Assembly (NCBI GenBank): GCA_944385095.1
Contig: CALWVS010000009.1
Coordinates: 1 to 64,000, forward strand
Source of the DNA: an uncultured Oscillospiraceae bacterium
GTDB lineage: Bacteria; Bacillota; Clostridia; Oscillospirales; Oscillospiraceae
Length of the DNA stretch: 64,000 nt
Direction: 5' to 3'
This document shows positions 44,490-53,135 of the stretch, in pieces. Each line of letters opens with the position of its first letter. The first letter of the stretch is position 1. The position numbers and the translations under genes were made by a program. The notes beneath the pieces are model-generated. The model searched no databases and was not told the origin of the DNA. It was given only the letters and a program-made list of their open reading frames with translations.

Positions 44490-45764
44490 GTGAACGAGCA
44501 TAAGTACCGAGGCTATGTGGCTGCCGGTGTCACTGCCTTTGCAGTGATTGCCGCGTCCCTGTTCCTCTTTTTCACCATCTACCACTTTTCCAAAGTCTGT
44601 GCCATTTTTAGTACATTGGCTTTGATTTTGCGCCCCATTTTCTATGGTTTGGTTCTGGCGTTTCTGCTGCTGCCTGTCCACCGGTTTTTGTATCAGTTTT
44701 TAGCCGATGTTTTAATCGGGAATAAACAGGTGTCCAATAGAATAAAAGGGTTTGTGAATTTTGTGGCAATTCTGCTCAGTCTAATTTTGGCGTTTCTGGT
44801 GGTGTATATCCTGCTTGCTATGGTGCTGCCTCAGGTTTACTTGAGTATTGTGGGACTGGTGGAGGCATTCCCCGGCTATATCCGCAGTATTCAAGGTGGA
44901 ATCACCAAATTTTTGGAGGATAATCCAGAGTTACAGCAGGCACTGCTGCCCTACTATGGCTCTATGGCCATGTCGGCAGAGCAGTGGCTCAGTGGGATTG
45001 TACCTGATTTGGAGTCTGTAGAGGGAATTGTAGGCTGGATGAAGGCAGATATTTTGCCCCAGCTCACTGGGGTTGTCACCAGTGTGTCCAGTGGCGTGGT
45101 GGCTCTGTTGATGCTGCTGAAAGATTTGCTCATTGCCATTATTGTGTCTGTCTATGTGCTGGCGATGAAGGATGTCTTTGCAGCCCAGTCCAAGAAAATT
45201 GTCTACAGCTTCTGTCCCACAAAAATTGCGGATTTTCTGGTGGAGGAAACCAGAAGTGTCTATCGGATTTTAAGTGGATTCATCAACGGAAAACTGGTAG
45301 ATTCCCTGATTATTGGGATTTTGGCACTGATTTGCTGTACTTTGTTTCGGTTTCCCTATCCAATGCTGTTGGCGGTCATCATCGGTGTGACCAATGTCAT
45401 TCCGTTCTTTGGCCCCTTTATTGGGGCAATCCCCTGTGCCCTGTTGATTTTGCTGGTCAGCCCTCTGCAATGCCTATATTTTGTGGTTTTTATTTTCATT
45501 TTACAGCAGTTTGATGGCAATATTTTGGGGCCCAAGATTTTGGGGGACTCCACCGGGCTTGCCTCGTTCTGGGTGCTGTTTTCCATCCTGTTGTTTGGCG
45601 GGCTGTTTGGGTTTGCCGGCATGGTGCTGGGTGTGCCTGTGTTTGCCATGTTCTATAGTGTGGTCAGCCGTCTGGTGCGGTACGGTCTGCAAAAGCGCAA
45701 TATGCCTTTGGAAACGAAGGACTATATGGGGAAAACGGAGCCGTTTGCCAAAAAAGAGGGCTGA
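44490..45764 (+). CDS. AI-2E family transporter (PF01594)
   Basis: A 424-residue integral membrane protein. Two to three helices at 15-70 are followed by one near 85-110, an external helical region (about 115-215), and a C-terminal bundle with about five helices (about 215-400). The family signature FFGPFIGAIPC and GNILGPKILGDSTG lie in that bundle. Family members export small molecules or ions; AI-2 export itself is proven for few. GTG 44490 has AAAGGTGG 8 bp upstream. It may be co-transcribed with purB. Confidence 0.88.
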   Translation: MNEHKYRGYVAAGVTAFAVIAASLFLFFTIYHFSKVCAIFSTLALILRPIFYGLVLAFLLLPVHRFLYQFLADVLIGNKQVSNRIKGFVNFVAILLSLILAFLVVYILLAMVLPQVYLSIVGLVEAFPGYIRSIQGGITKFLEDNPELQQALLPYYGSMAMSAEQWLSGIVPDLESVEGIVGWMKADILPQLTGVVTSVSSGVVALLMLLKDLLIAIIVSVYVLAMKDVFAAQSKKIVYSFCPTKIADFLVEETRSVYRILSGFINGKLVDSLIIGILALICCTLFRFPYPMLLAVIIGVTNVIPFFGPFIGAIPCALLILLVSPLQCLYFVVFIFILQQFDGNILGPKILGDSTGLASFWVLFSILLFGGLFGFAGMVLGVPVFAMFYSVVSRLVRYGLQKRNMPLETKDYMGKTEPFAKKEG

Positions 45765-45793
45765 CGGTGGTAGGAGCCCGTGACACAAATGAG

Positions 45794-45848
45794 CATGGAC
45801 AGGGGGGTCCTGGAGGTGGTTTCTGTTGCCTTCAGGGCCCCTTCCATG
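45794..45848 (+). repeat. Long imperfect hairpin upstream of the R-M genes
   Basis: CATGGA (45794-45799) pairs with TCCATG (45843-45848), and an inner 13-bp arm GGGG-TCC-TGGAGG pairs with CCTTCAGGGCCCC using two G-T pairs. No T run follows. It lies between the transporter and the methylase gene and could be a weak terminator or a control element. Confidence 0.55.
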
Positions 45849-45930
45849 TTCCCTATGGCAGAAAAGAGATTGAAAAAGGGTGTATTTTATGATACACTGC
45901 CACTTGATACAGATTGAAGAGGTAAAAAGC

Positions 45931-46989
45931 ATGCAGGTTATCAGTTTATTTAGTGGCTGTGGTGGGTTGGATTTGGGCTTTGAGAGAGCGGGGTTCCAGA
46001 TCCCGGTTGCCAACGAGTTTGACCCCACCATCTATGAAACATTTAAAGCCAATCACCCAAAGACACACCTTCTGGAAGGGGATATTCGGAAACTCACCAA
46101 AGAACAGATTGCCCCATACCTGACTGGGGAAGTGGATGGAATCATTGGCGGTCCCCCCTGTCAGTCCTGGTCAGAAGCTGGTTCCCTGAGAGGGATTCAA
46201 GATGCCAGAGGGCAGCTTTTTTTTGACTATATCCGGATTCTGAAAGAGTTTCAACCCAAGTTTTTTCTGGCAGAAAATGTAAGTGGGATGCTTGCAAACA
46301 GACACAGCGCAGCAGTACAGAACATTCTACAGCTACTGGAGGGAGCAGGCTATGATGTGTCCCTCACCATGGTCAACGCAAAGAACTATGGTGTGGCTGA
46401 GGAACGGAAAAGAGTGTTTTATATCGGGTTTCGAAAAGATTTGGGGATTGAATTTGTATTTCCCAAAGGGTCTACCGAAGAAGATGAGAAAAAACTGACC
46501 TTGCGGGATATTATTTGGGATTTGCAGGAGACTGCTGTTCCAGCAGGTCCGAAAAACCGCCATAACCCCGATGCAGTTAACAACAATGAGTATTTTACCG
46601 GGGCATTTTCTCCGATTTTTATGAGCCGGAACCGGGTGAAAGGGTGGGATGAACAGGCGTTCACCGTACAGGCTTCTGGTCGCCAATGTCAGCTGCATCC
46701 CCAGGCCCCAAAAATGCAAAAGGTGGGGAAGGATGCTTGCCGGTTTGTGGAGGGAAGTGAACACCTCTACCGCCGGATGACCATTCGGGAAATTGCAAGA
46801 GTACAGGGGTTTCCCGATGAATTCCAGTTCCTCTATACAGAGACCAACAACGCCTATAAAATGATTGGCAATGCGGTGCCTGTAAACCTTGCTTATGAAA
46901 TTGCCACTGCCATTAAACTGTTTTTACAGGGAAAGGGGGAACAGGTGGTAGGTATCAATCCCAGTACAAAGAAAGAAGGGAAAATATGA
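45931..46989 (+). CDS. C5-cytosine DNA methyltransferase, M.HaeIII-like
   Basis: A 352-residue DNA methylase. Motif I is [13 protein letters not shown], motif IV is [10 protein letters not shown] (catalytic Cys about 77), motif VI is AENVSGM, motif VIII includes [10 protein letters not shown], and motifs IX-X are [17 protein letters not shown] and [17 protein letters not shown]. The match to my memory of M.HaeIII runs through the target-recognition region ([11 protein letters not shown] and QCQLHPQAP), so it probably methylates GGCC. ATG 45931 has GAAGAGG 8 bp upstream. Its stop overlaps the endonuclease start. Confidence 0.93.
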   Translation: MQVISLFSGCGGLDLGFERAGFQIPVANEFDPTIYETFKANHPKTHLLEGDIRKLTKEQIAPYLTGEVDGIIGGPPCQSWSEAGSLRGIQDARGQLFFDYIRILKEFQPKFFLAENVSGMLANRHSAAVQNILQLLEGAGYDVSLTMVNAKNYGVAEERKRVFYIGFRKDLGIEFVFPKGSTEEDEKKLTLRDIIWDLQETAVPAGPKNRHNPDAVNNNEYFTGAFSPIFMSRNRVKGWDEQAFTVQASGRQCQLHPQAPKMQKVGKDACRFVEGSEHLYRRMTIREIARVQGFPDEFQFLYTETNNAYKMIGNAVPVNLAYEIATAIKLFLQGKGEQVVGINPSTKKEGKI

Positions 46990-47939
46990 GTACAAGCAGC
47001 AATGACCAAGGACGGGCCTATGAATATGCGTGGATGAATGCACTTTATGAGGCATTGTCTGCCATCAGGAAAACGAAGATTGCCCATAACTCCAGTTTGG
47101 ATGCCAACCGAAGGGCATGGGACAGTATGGACACAGAACGGCAGGAGCGGTGGAAGTGGTCAGCCTGTGCCGCAGTGCATCAGATTCTTGCACTGGAACC
47201 CCGCATGAGTGAAGAAGATGACGATGAACTGTTACTGGAATTTCAGAAAGATGGAGCAGGGACACAGGGCGATGTGCGGGACATTGTCATCAAGCGTAAC
47301 AGCATCCAATGGGAAGTTGGGTTGAGCATCAAACACAACCATGAGGCGGTGAAGCACAGCCGTCTCAGTCATAGTCTGGATTTTGGCAAGGAGTGGTTTG
47401 GGATGCCCTGTACCCCACAGTATTGGGCAGAGGTAAAACCCATTTTTGACCGACTGAAAACCGAGAAAGCCAACGGGAAAAAGTGGTCTGAACTGCCAGA
47501 CAAGGAGGAAGGGGTCTATGTGCCCCTGCTCAATGCCTTTATGGAGGAAGTGAACCGCGCCTACCAATCAGATGCCTCTGTTCCAGAAAAAATGGTTGCC
47601 TATTTGATTGGGGTCAATGACTACTACAAAGTGGTCAGTCAGGACAAAAAACAGACAACCCTCATTCATACCTTCAATATGCACAATACATTGGGTCAGC
47701 CAAGCAAAACAAAGGGTGCTGCACTGGATGTCCCCACAATACAGCTTCCAACAAAACTCAAAGCCATTCAATTCAAACAGGGGAGCAAAAATACCGTAGA
47801 GATGCAGTTGAATCACGGCTGGCAGCTCAGTTTTCGTATTCACAATGCAAGTACAAAGGTAGAACCCAGTTTAAAGTTTGATATCCAGTTTATCCAATTC
47901 CCAGATACCATTCTTGACCTTTCCTGTCAATGGAAGTAG
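46986..47939 (+). CDS. HaeIII-family type II restriction endonuclease
   Basis: A 317-residue endonuclease resembling R.HaeIII (PF09556) over its whole length: QGRAYEYA near the start, GDVRDIV...[20 protein letters not shown] (about 98-130), [19 protein letters not shown] and a C-terminal [18 protein letters not shown]. The DVRD and later E-x-x-K-like residues could be the nuclease core. It should cut unmethylated GGCC. The ATGA overlap with the methylase gene means methylase is translated first. No controller gene is visible. Confidence 0.9.
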   Translation: MSTSSNDQGRAYEYAWMNALYEALSAIRKTKIAHNSSLDANRRAWDSMDTERQERWKWSACAAVHQILALEPRMSEEDDDELLLEFQKDGAGTQGDVRDIVIKRNSIQWEVGLSIKHNHEAVKHSRLSHSLDFGKEWFGMPCTPQYWAEVKPIFDRLKTEKANGKKWSELPDKEEGVYVPLLNAFMEEVNRAYQSDASVPEKMVAYLIGVNDYYKVVSQDKKQTTLIHTFNMHNTLGQPSKTKGAALDVPTIQLPTKLKAIQFKQGSKNTVEMQLNHGWQLSFRIHNASTKVEPSLKFDIQFIQFPDTILDLSCQWK

Positions 47940-47945
47940 AGGGCA

Positions 47946-47981
47946 AAAAAGCGACCAACTTTTGCAAGCTGGCCGCTTTTG
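47946..47981. terminator. Bidirectional terminator
   Basis: AAAAGCGACCA pairs with TGGCCGCTTTT (one A-C mismatch). A and T runs on both sides serve the convergent endonuclease and LRR genes. Confidence 0.8.
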
Positions 47982-48004
47982 ATTTGTGGGAAACCATTTC
48001 TTGT

Positions 48005-49507
48005 TTACTCCATAAAGGTAAAACGGATGTGATGTTTCACAGCGTATTTGTGTGCGGTGGAGCCTTTCACAACCCGCAGTTTGATTTTATACTCAAAGAC
48101 ACCAAACAGGTCTTGTGCGGCTGCGTACTGGGCAAACATGGTCTCTCCTGCGCTGCTGATTTTTTTCAGACTTTCCGGCATGGTAAATTCCCGGAAACTG
48201 TAACCCCACTCATCCTCCGGTTTTTCGCCGTGGTTAAATCCACAATGGTACAGTGCCTCTTTGTCCAGTGTATGAATCTGGGTAGGCAGTGCAAAGTCCA
48301 CCAGACTGGAACAGTTTTTCAATGCCTGTGCCCCAATACGCTCCACACTCTGGGGCAAATCCAGCTTTTTGAGGGAAATACACTCATAGAATGCCTTTTC
48401 GGGAAGTTCGGTCACGCCGTCTGGAATGTTGACCTGGGTGAGCAGTTTACAACCTTCAAAGACAGACACGCCAAAGGTTTGGCAGCAATCAGGAATTTGT
48501 ACCCGTTCCAAAGAGATGCAGTTTTGAAACGCTTTGGCTTTCAGTTGGGTCACGCCATCTGGAATTTGCACCTCTACACAGTCCATATTGTTGCAAAACG
48601 CACCTTCTCCAATGGACACCACTTTTTTGCCGTTGATTTCACTGGGAATCTGAATTTTTTCCTCCTTGCCGGAATATTTTTTCAGTTCCACTTCCGTATC
48701 GCTCAGCTCTGTCACCCGGAAAGTGCCTTTTCTGGTTTTGGTCTGTGGTTTTGTGCGGATTAAATAATCCAATATCTCTGGAAAGTGACCCAGTTTACAG
48801 GCTGCAATAAACCGCTGTCTGTTTTTGTCCAGTTTGTCGAATGTTTTCACAAATTGGAGCAAAAATCCCTCTGCGTAGTGGTCGAAATACTGCCGCATCA
48901 GCAGTTCTTCCAAATGCTTTGCATCCTCTCCATAGATGGAAGTGATTTTGGTATCCCCTTCAAAGACAAACTCCTGTACATTGGGGGTACACTGAAACAC
49001 ATTCTCCTCCAGCTCTTCCACACTGGCTGGAATGGCAATGGAGGTCAAATTGTCACACTGTTCAAAAGCATAGCACTCGATTTCCTTCAACTGTGCAGGT
49101 AATACCACTTTACGCAAGGTTGATCTGCGGAATGCGTGAATACAAATGGTGGTCACGCTCTCAGGAACCACATACTCCCCAGTCATCTGGACTGGGGCTT
49201 TGATGAGCTTTGTCATATCTTTGGAAAACAGGACCCCATCTTTGGATGTTAAAAATGGGTTTTCTGGGTCAACCGTAAATTGTTGCAGGTTGTCATCTCC
49301 ATAAAACACACCAAGCCAAATGGATTTCACATTTTTGGGAATGGAAATGCGCTCAATCTGTTTACAATCGGATAACAGCCGGATTTCTGCCGCATCGCCT
49401 GCCTGTGCAATCAGTTCCTCTGGAATGACAACATCGGGACCTGAGCCGTTGTAGGTAAGGGACCAGTCATACCCTGGTTTGAATGTAAAATCCCGAACAT
49501 CAGACAT
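48005..49507 (-). CDS. Leucine-rich-repeat (BspA/LRR_5-type) protein
   Basis: A 500-residue protein with two blocks of LRR_5 repeats of 23 residues: about 50-200 and 320-450, with consensus L-SIPDGVTEL---AF--C-SL. The region between (about 200-300) is helical and lacks repeats. There is no signal peptide or wall-anchor motif, so unlike surface BspA proteins it appears cytoplasmic. ATG 49507 has AAGGGGGG about 8 bp upstream; a longer frame overlaps the next gene. It lies 13 bp after a BRCT protein gene, so the two form an operon. Confidence 0.85.
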   Translation of the reverse strand: MSDVRDFTFKPGYDWSLTYNGSGPDVVIPEELIAQAGDAAEIRLLSDCKQIERISIPKNVKSIWLGVFYGDDNLQQFTVDPENPFLTSKDGVLFSKDMTKLIKAPVQMTGEYVVPESVTTICIHAFRRSTLRKVVLPAQLKEIECYAFEQCDNLTSIAIPASVEELEENVFQCTPNVQEFVFEGDTKITSIYGEDAKHLEELLMRQYFDHYAEGFLLQFVKTFDKLDKNRQRFIAACKLGHFPEILDYLIRTKPQTKTRKGTFRVTELSDTEVELKKYSGKEEKIQIPSEINGKKVVSIGEGAFCNNMDCVEVQIPDGVTQLKAKAFQNCISLERVQIPDCCQTFGVSVFEGCKLLTQVNIPDGVTELPEKAFYECISLKKLDLPQSVERIGAQALKNCSSLVDFALPTQIHTLDKEALYHCGFNHGEKPEDEWGYSFREFTMPESLKKISSAGETMFAQYAAAQDLFGVFEYKIKLRVVKGSTAHKYAVKHHIRFTFME

Positions 49508-49520
49508 GGTAAAGCCCCCC

Positions 49521-50657
49521 TTATAGGAATCGGAACAGGTCCGACTCTGTGATAATCTTGATGTCGTCCCGTTTTTCTTTTTCTGCCAGAGCCTTTTTGA
49601 TTTTGCTGTCCCCTGCGTCACCAAAATCACCAATCACAAGGTAGTTGGTTTTGCCGCTGATTGCCGCTGTACATTTTCCACCTTTGCCTTCAATCAACGC
49701 TTGGATTTTCTCCCTGTCGCGGTTGTTCTGGAATTCCCCAGTCAATACAAATCGAGTTCCTTGGAAGGTAAGGGATGTGATTTCCTCGGTGGGGTAGTTT
49801 GGAAGTGCGTCCAGGTCGTCTTCCCCATTGCACAGGATGTCATACCACTCGTCAAATTCTTCGTCACTGTCCAACGTCAGAGGTTCAAAGGAGTCCTCCA
49901 GCATCTCCTGTACATCCCAGCCATAATAATCTTTTGTAAAATCCAGCAAGCAGGACCATGCACTGTCTGGATTCAGCGTGAATCGGTTCATAAAATCACA
50001 GAGGTTATTGCTTTCCTCTACAAAACCGTAATCAGCAAAGTTGCCCTCCAAAAATCCATAGACATCCATTTCTTCTTCTGTATACAGGTAACACTCATTG
50101 GGAAATACACAGTCCTTGACCCACTTTTGCAGTTCCTTTTTTTCTGCATCCACAGTAAATTGGGAAAAGAATTCCACTGCACTGTCAAAGCTTTCACAAC
50201 CCAGAGATTCCCAGGTATCCTCCATTTCCTCACAGCAGATGGTTTCATAAGACAGGCTCTCCCCGTCGCTGGTGAATTCTCCAGTCTCTTTGACTTGGAA
50301 TCCCACCCCTTCCTCATCATCTTCAAAGGTAAACTCCAGTTTTAGATTTTTTTCGTGCATCAGCTGGAGCAATTCGTTGTACTGCTCCATGGTCAGAGGG
50401 TGCTTGGAGTCGGGATTGGTTCGAATCCAGTCCAGAGTCCACTCATGGAAGGAGTCCAGTGTGCCGGAAAAGGACCAGCGACCACAGCCGGAAAAACCGG
50501 TTGTTTTCTGCTTTAAGGATAGACCACCATACCATTGAATCCCATATTGACCATAAAATTCCCAGCTATCCAACACAGGAATCAGGGCATCAATGGCTTT
50601 TTGTGTCCAGTTGCCTTTGAGTGTGATGGTTCCACTTGCACTTGAAATATTTGCCAT
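49521..50657 (-). CDS. BRCT-domain protein of unknown function
   Basis: A 378-residue, very acidic protein. The C-terminal 75 residues are a BRCT domain (GTRFVLTGEF...REKIQALIEGKGGKCTAAISGKTNYLVIGD), the fold used by NAD-dependent DNA ligases. No ligase or nuclease domain accompanies it. The N-terminus (GTITLKGNW...WYGGLSL) is beta-rich and matches no family I know. ATG 50657 has GAGAGGA 8 bp upstream. It is the first gene of an operon with the LRR protein, inside an accessory region. Confidence 0.85.
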   Translation of the reverse strand: MANISSASGTITLKGNWTQKAIDALIPVLDSWEFYGQYGIQWYGGLSLKQKTTGFSGCGRWSFSGTLDSFHEWTLDWIRTNPDSKHPLTMEQYNELLQLMHEKNLKLEFTFEDDEEGVGFQVKETGEFTSDGESLSYETICCEEMEDTWESLGCESFDSAVEFFSQFTVDAEKKELQKWVKDCVFPNECYLYTEEEMDVYGFLEGNFADYGFVEESNNLCDFMNRFTLNPDSAWSCLLDFTKDYYGWDVQEMLEDSFEPLTLDSDEEFDEWYDILCNGEDDLDALPNYPTEEITSLTFQGTRFVLTGEFQNNRDREKIQALIEGKGGKCTAAISGKTNYLVIGDFGDAGDSKIKKALAEKEKRDDIKIITESDLFRFL

Positions 50658-50778
50658 AAATAACATCCTCTCTGGTTGTGTTTGTGTATTCTGGTAAAAT
50701 AGGATGAGATTTTTTTGCTTCTCTGTCATTTTAGCACAGAATGGGTCGGATGTCCATATCAGTTGCCACCATATGGAA

Positions 50779-50825
50779 ACAAGAGTGCCCCTACAGTGAT
50801 GAGAACACTGAATGGGCACTCTTGT
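50779..50825. repeat. Strong inverted repeat in the 50658-50976 gap
   Basis: ACAAGAGTGCCC (50779-50790) is perfectly complementary to 50814-50825, with an inner CAGTG/CACTG pair. It could be a terminator-like hairpin or a small mobile repeat. The rest of the 320-bp gap shows only a short palindrome CCACAAA-T-TTTGTGG at 50909-50923. Confidence 0.8.
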
Positions 50826-50976
50826 TGTGATAGAATGTGCTCCTTTTCCAGAAAAGGAACACTTGTTCAGACATTTCTACTGTCTTGTCCAAATTGTGGT
50901 AGCGTTGCCCACAAATTTTGTGGTATCATCTATCCAACCAAAGTGAACAACAAATTAGAATTGAGGGAGATGCAGG

Positions 50977-51186
50977 ATGAACAAAGATGAATATGCTATT
51001 TGTGTTGAATGCGGGAGTGAATTTCTGAAAGTATCCTCAAAAATGATGGCATTGTGCCCTGAATGTGCCCATTTCCTTTATGGTTATCCAAATTGTACCC
51101 ATGTTTTCAAAAATGGAAGATGTATCTACTGTCATTGGGATGGAAGCCAAAGCGAATATATCAAATGGCTCAAGAGTGACGATTAA
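50977..51186 (+). CDS. Small zinc-finger protein
   Basis: A 69-residue protein with Cys pairs CVECG (about 9-12), CPEC (about 28-31) and C-x-x-C in GRCIYCHW (about 49-52), plus nearby Cys41 and His. It could bind two zinc ions. There is no membrane segment. GAGGGAG precedes the ATG by 7 bp. It lies alone between the hairpin and tRNA-Pro. Family not recognised. Confidence 0.65.
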   Translation: MNKDEYAICVECGSEFLKVSSKMMALCPECAHFLYGYPNCTHVFKNGRCIYCHWDGSQSEYIKWLKSDD

Positions 51187-51287
51187 ATCAAAATTCATTC
51201 AGAAATGAAAGCCCACCTATTCTTGATTTCCCACCAATGCTGATGGAGCAGCGACTTCCCATCTGGTATCATTGTGATGAAAACAAC

Positions 51288-51338
51288 AAAAAAGACGAGT
51301 GTTCTTACAGCGTTTCAAATGCAATCAGAACACTCGTC
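51288..51338 (-). terminator. Terminator of tRNA-Pro
   Basis: On the minus strand, GACGAGTGTTCT pairs with AGAACACTCGTC and is followed by TTTTTT (plus-strand A run at 51288-51293). Confidence 0.9.
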
Positions 51339-51344
51339 ATGTTA

Positions 51345-51421
51345 TGGTCGGAGTGTGGGGATTTGAACCCCAGGTCTCTTGGACCCGAACCAAGCGCGAT
51401 ACCAAACTTCGCCACACCCCG
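51345..51421 (-). tRNA. tRNA-Pro (anticodon CGG)
   Basis: A full cloverleaf on the minus strand: 7-bp acceptor CGGGGTG/CACTCCG (one G-T), D stem GCGA/TCGC, anticodon stem CTTGG/CCAAG with loop TTCGGGT (anticodon CGG), variable loop of five, T stem TGGGG/CCCCA with loop TTCAAAT, and an encoded CCA. It has a perfect promoter and a terminator, so it is a single tRNA transcription unit. Confidence 0.97.
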
Positions 51422-51440
51422 ATGAGATGATACGTTGGAG

Positions 51441-51469
51441 ATTATACTGGAGAATCCAAACACTGTCAA
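51441..51469 (-). promoter_or_regulatory. Consensus promoter of tRNA-Pro
   Basis: On the minus strand, TTGACA (51469-51464), 17 bp, TATAAT (51446-51441): a perfect sigma-A consensus. Confidence 0.93.
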
Positions 51470-51472
51470 GAG

Positions 51473-51501
51473 GCATGAACCAAATTTTTCCCACATACAA
51501 T
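51473..51501 (+). promoter_or_regulatory. Candidate sigma-E promoter of the spoIVF-like pair
   Basis: CATACAAT (51494-51501) equals the sigma-E -10 consensus CATACANT. A partial -35 (GCATGAA, 51473-51479) lies 14 bp upstream. Confidence 0.5.
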
Positions 51502-51535
51502 GGAGGTGAACATCATACCACAGGAGGGGAAGTAC

Positions 51536-52507
51536 ATGTATGCAACAGCGGTTTCCCATACAAAACGATACCGCACCACACAGAAAAACCCCACCGCTGG
51601 AAAAGAGCGTCTGCGGCTGGCGCAATTTGCCGTGTGTCTGGTTCTGTTTTTGGTGGTGTTTCTGGGAAAAGGGGCGTTTCCCAATCAAATGCAGCAGGTG
51701 GGGCAGTTGCTGGCTGCCAATTTGGATGTATCCGGTCTGGTGTTGGAACTGGGAGAGCGGATTTCTGAGCAGAATGGGACACTGGCACAGGTGGGGGACT
51801 TCTGTATGGAGGTGCTGGGGCTGGAAAAACAGGCACAACTGCCAGCCCAACTGGCACAGGAGCAGCAGTTTTTAAACCAGACTACCACCCTGTCAGAACA
51901 GGTGGAACACTATCTGAAACAGGAAATTCCACAGGAACGACTGGAACAGGGGCAGGCGGTGGCAGTGGCACTGGATACACAGGAGCAAACCCCACAGATT
52001 CAGCAGGAACCGGCGGTGCCACCGGTGGGCACAGTGGTGACCTCTGCCAACTATACTGGGCTGGCACTGCCGGAAAATTACACCATGGATGAGCTGTCCA
52101 TTGGAACATTGGACACAGTCACCCCAGTGATGGGGCATCTGTGGTCTACTTATGGGTATCGGGACCACCCAGTCGATGGGGAATACAAATTCCATAATGG
52201 GGTAGATTTGGGAGCAAGCGAAGGGGAGGACATTGGAGCCTTTGCCAGTGGAACCGTGGACTACATTGGAGAAAATGATACCCACGGGCTGTATTTGCAG
52301 TTAGACCACGGCAATGGGATCAAGTCATTTTATGCCCATTGCAGTAAATTGTGTGTCTCTCAGGGGCAGATGGTAACCAAAGGGGAAAAGGTGGCTGAAG
52401 TTGGCTCCACAGGGGTTTCCACAGGTCCCCATCTCCACTTGGAACTCAAGGTCAATGGGATTCATGTAAACCCAGCCTACTACATTGAGTACATCAGCGT
52501 ATCATGA
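51536..52507 (+). CDS. SpoIVFA-like M23/LytM membrane protein
   Basis: A 323-residue protein. A basic cytoplasmic start is followed by one membrane helix (about 29-46), a Gln-rich coiled region (about 50-180) and an M23 domain (about 205-315). The zinc ligands look intact: H-x-x-x-D in HNGVDLG and the pair in HLHLEL. In B. subtilis SpoIVFA holds the protease SpoIVFB in check; here an M50 protease gene follows with a 4-bp overlap. ATG 51536 has AGGAGGGG 6 bp upstream. SpoIIQ-like function is the alternative. Confidence 0.75.
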   Translation: MYATAVSHTKRYRTTQKNPTAGKERLRLAQFAVCLVLFLVVFLGKGAFPNQMQQVGQLLAANLDVSGLVLELGERISEQNGTLAQVGDFCMEVLGLEKQAQLPAQLAQEQQFLNQTTTLSEQVEHYLKQEIPQERLEQGQAVAVALDTQEQTPQIQQEPAVPPVGTVVTSANYTGLALPENYTMDELSIGTLDTVTPVMGHLWSTYGYRDHPVDGEYKFHNGVDLGASEGEDIGAFASGTVDYIGENDTHGLYLQLDHGNGIKSFYAHCSKLCVSQGQMVTKGEKVAEVGSTGVSTGPHLHLELKVNGIHVNPAYYIEYISVS

Positions 52508-53097
52508 AGGTGGGATGTGTCACCCTGTCCGGGGGTTTTTTACTGTTGATTGCCTTTTTGAACTATATGGACAGGGAGGGGATTGTGCGGCTTTCCCTTA
52601 TTGCCTGTACCCTCCATGAGCTGGGGCATCTTTTGGTGCTGCGCTGTATGGGGGTGCGTGTGCGAGGGGTGAGCCTGACGGTAGTGGGGGCAGAGATTCA
52701 ACTGAAAACGCCTCTGTCCTATGGGCAGGAGCTGCTGGCAGCCATGGCAGGTCCACTGGTTAATGGGGTATTGGCTGTGTGTTTTGCTCGGTGGTCCCTG
52801 TTTGCTGGTATCAATTGGCTGCTGGCAGGGTTCAACCTGCTGCCGGTGGGTGGACTGGATGGAGGCAGGGTGCTTTGTTGTGCGCTGGCACAGGTGCTGG
52901 ACCAGGAGCGGTGTTTTGCCATTTGCAGACGGGTGGAGCAGATGGTTGTGACAGTTTTGTTAATATCTGGAATACTTTTGCTGGGTGTTGGTGGAAGTGC
53001 TACACTGACCATCACCGCCGGCTGGTTATTTTTTGCTGTGTGGGGGAAAAAGAACGGAAAAAACTCTTGTCATTTATGTAAAAAACGGGTAAAATAA
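52504..53097 (+). CDS. SpoIVFB-like site-2 protease (M50)
   Basis: A 197-residue polytopic metalloprotease. The zinc motif HELGH (about 39-43) lies in one helix and the second metal ligand in NLLPVGGLDGGR (about 113-124), the S2P hallmark. There are about five or six membrane segments. In B. subtilis this protease cleaves pro-sigma-K in the mother cell. Overlap with the M23 gene and a sigma-E-like promoter support a sporulation role; the substrate here is unproven. Confidence 0.8.
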   Translation: MKVGCVTLSGGFLLLIAFLNYMDREGIVRLSLIACTLHELGHLLVLRCMGVRVRGVSLTVVGAEIQLKTPLSYGQELLAAMAGPLVNGVLAVCFARWSLFAGINWLLAGFNLLPVGGLDGGRVLCCALAQVLDQERCFAICRRVEQMVVTVLLISGILLLGVGGSATLTITAGWLFFAVWGKKNGKNSCHLCKKRVK

Positions 53098-53135
53098 CGC
53101 TACATGTGTTCAAAATACAGAACTGGAGGCGTGAC

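Noticed and set aside
51345-51421. Attachment site duplicated from tRNA-Pro
   Set aside because: I looked for the tRNA 3' sequence near 45780 and elsewhere in the accessory block and did not see a copy; no integrase is present.
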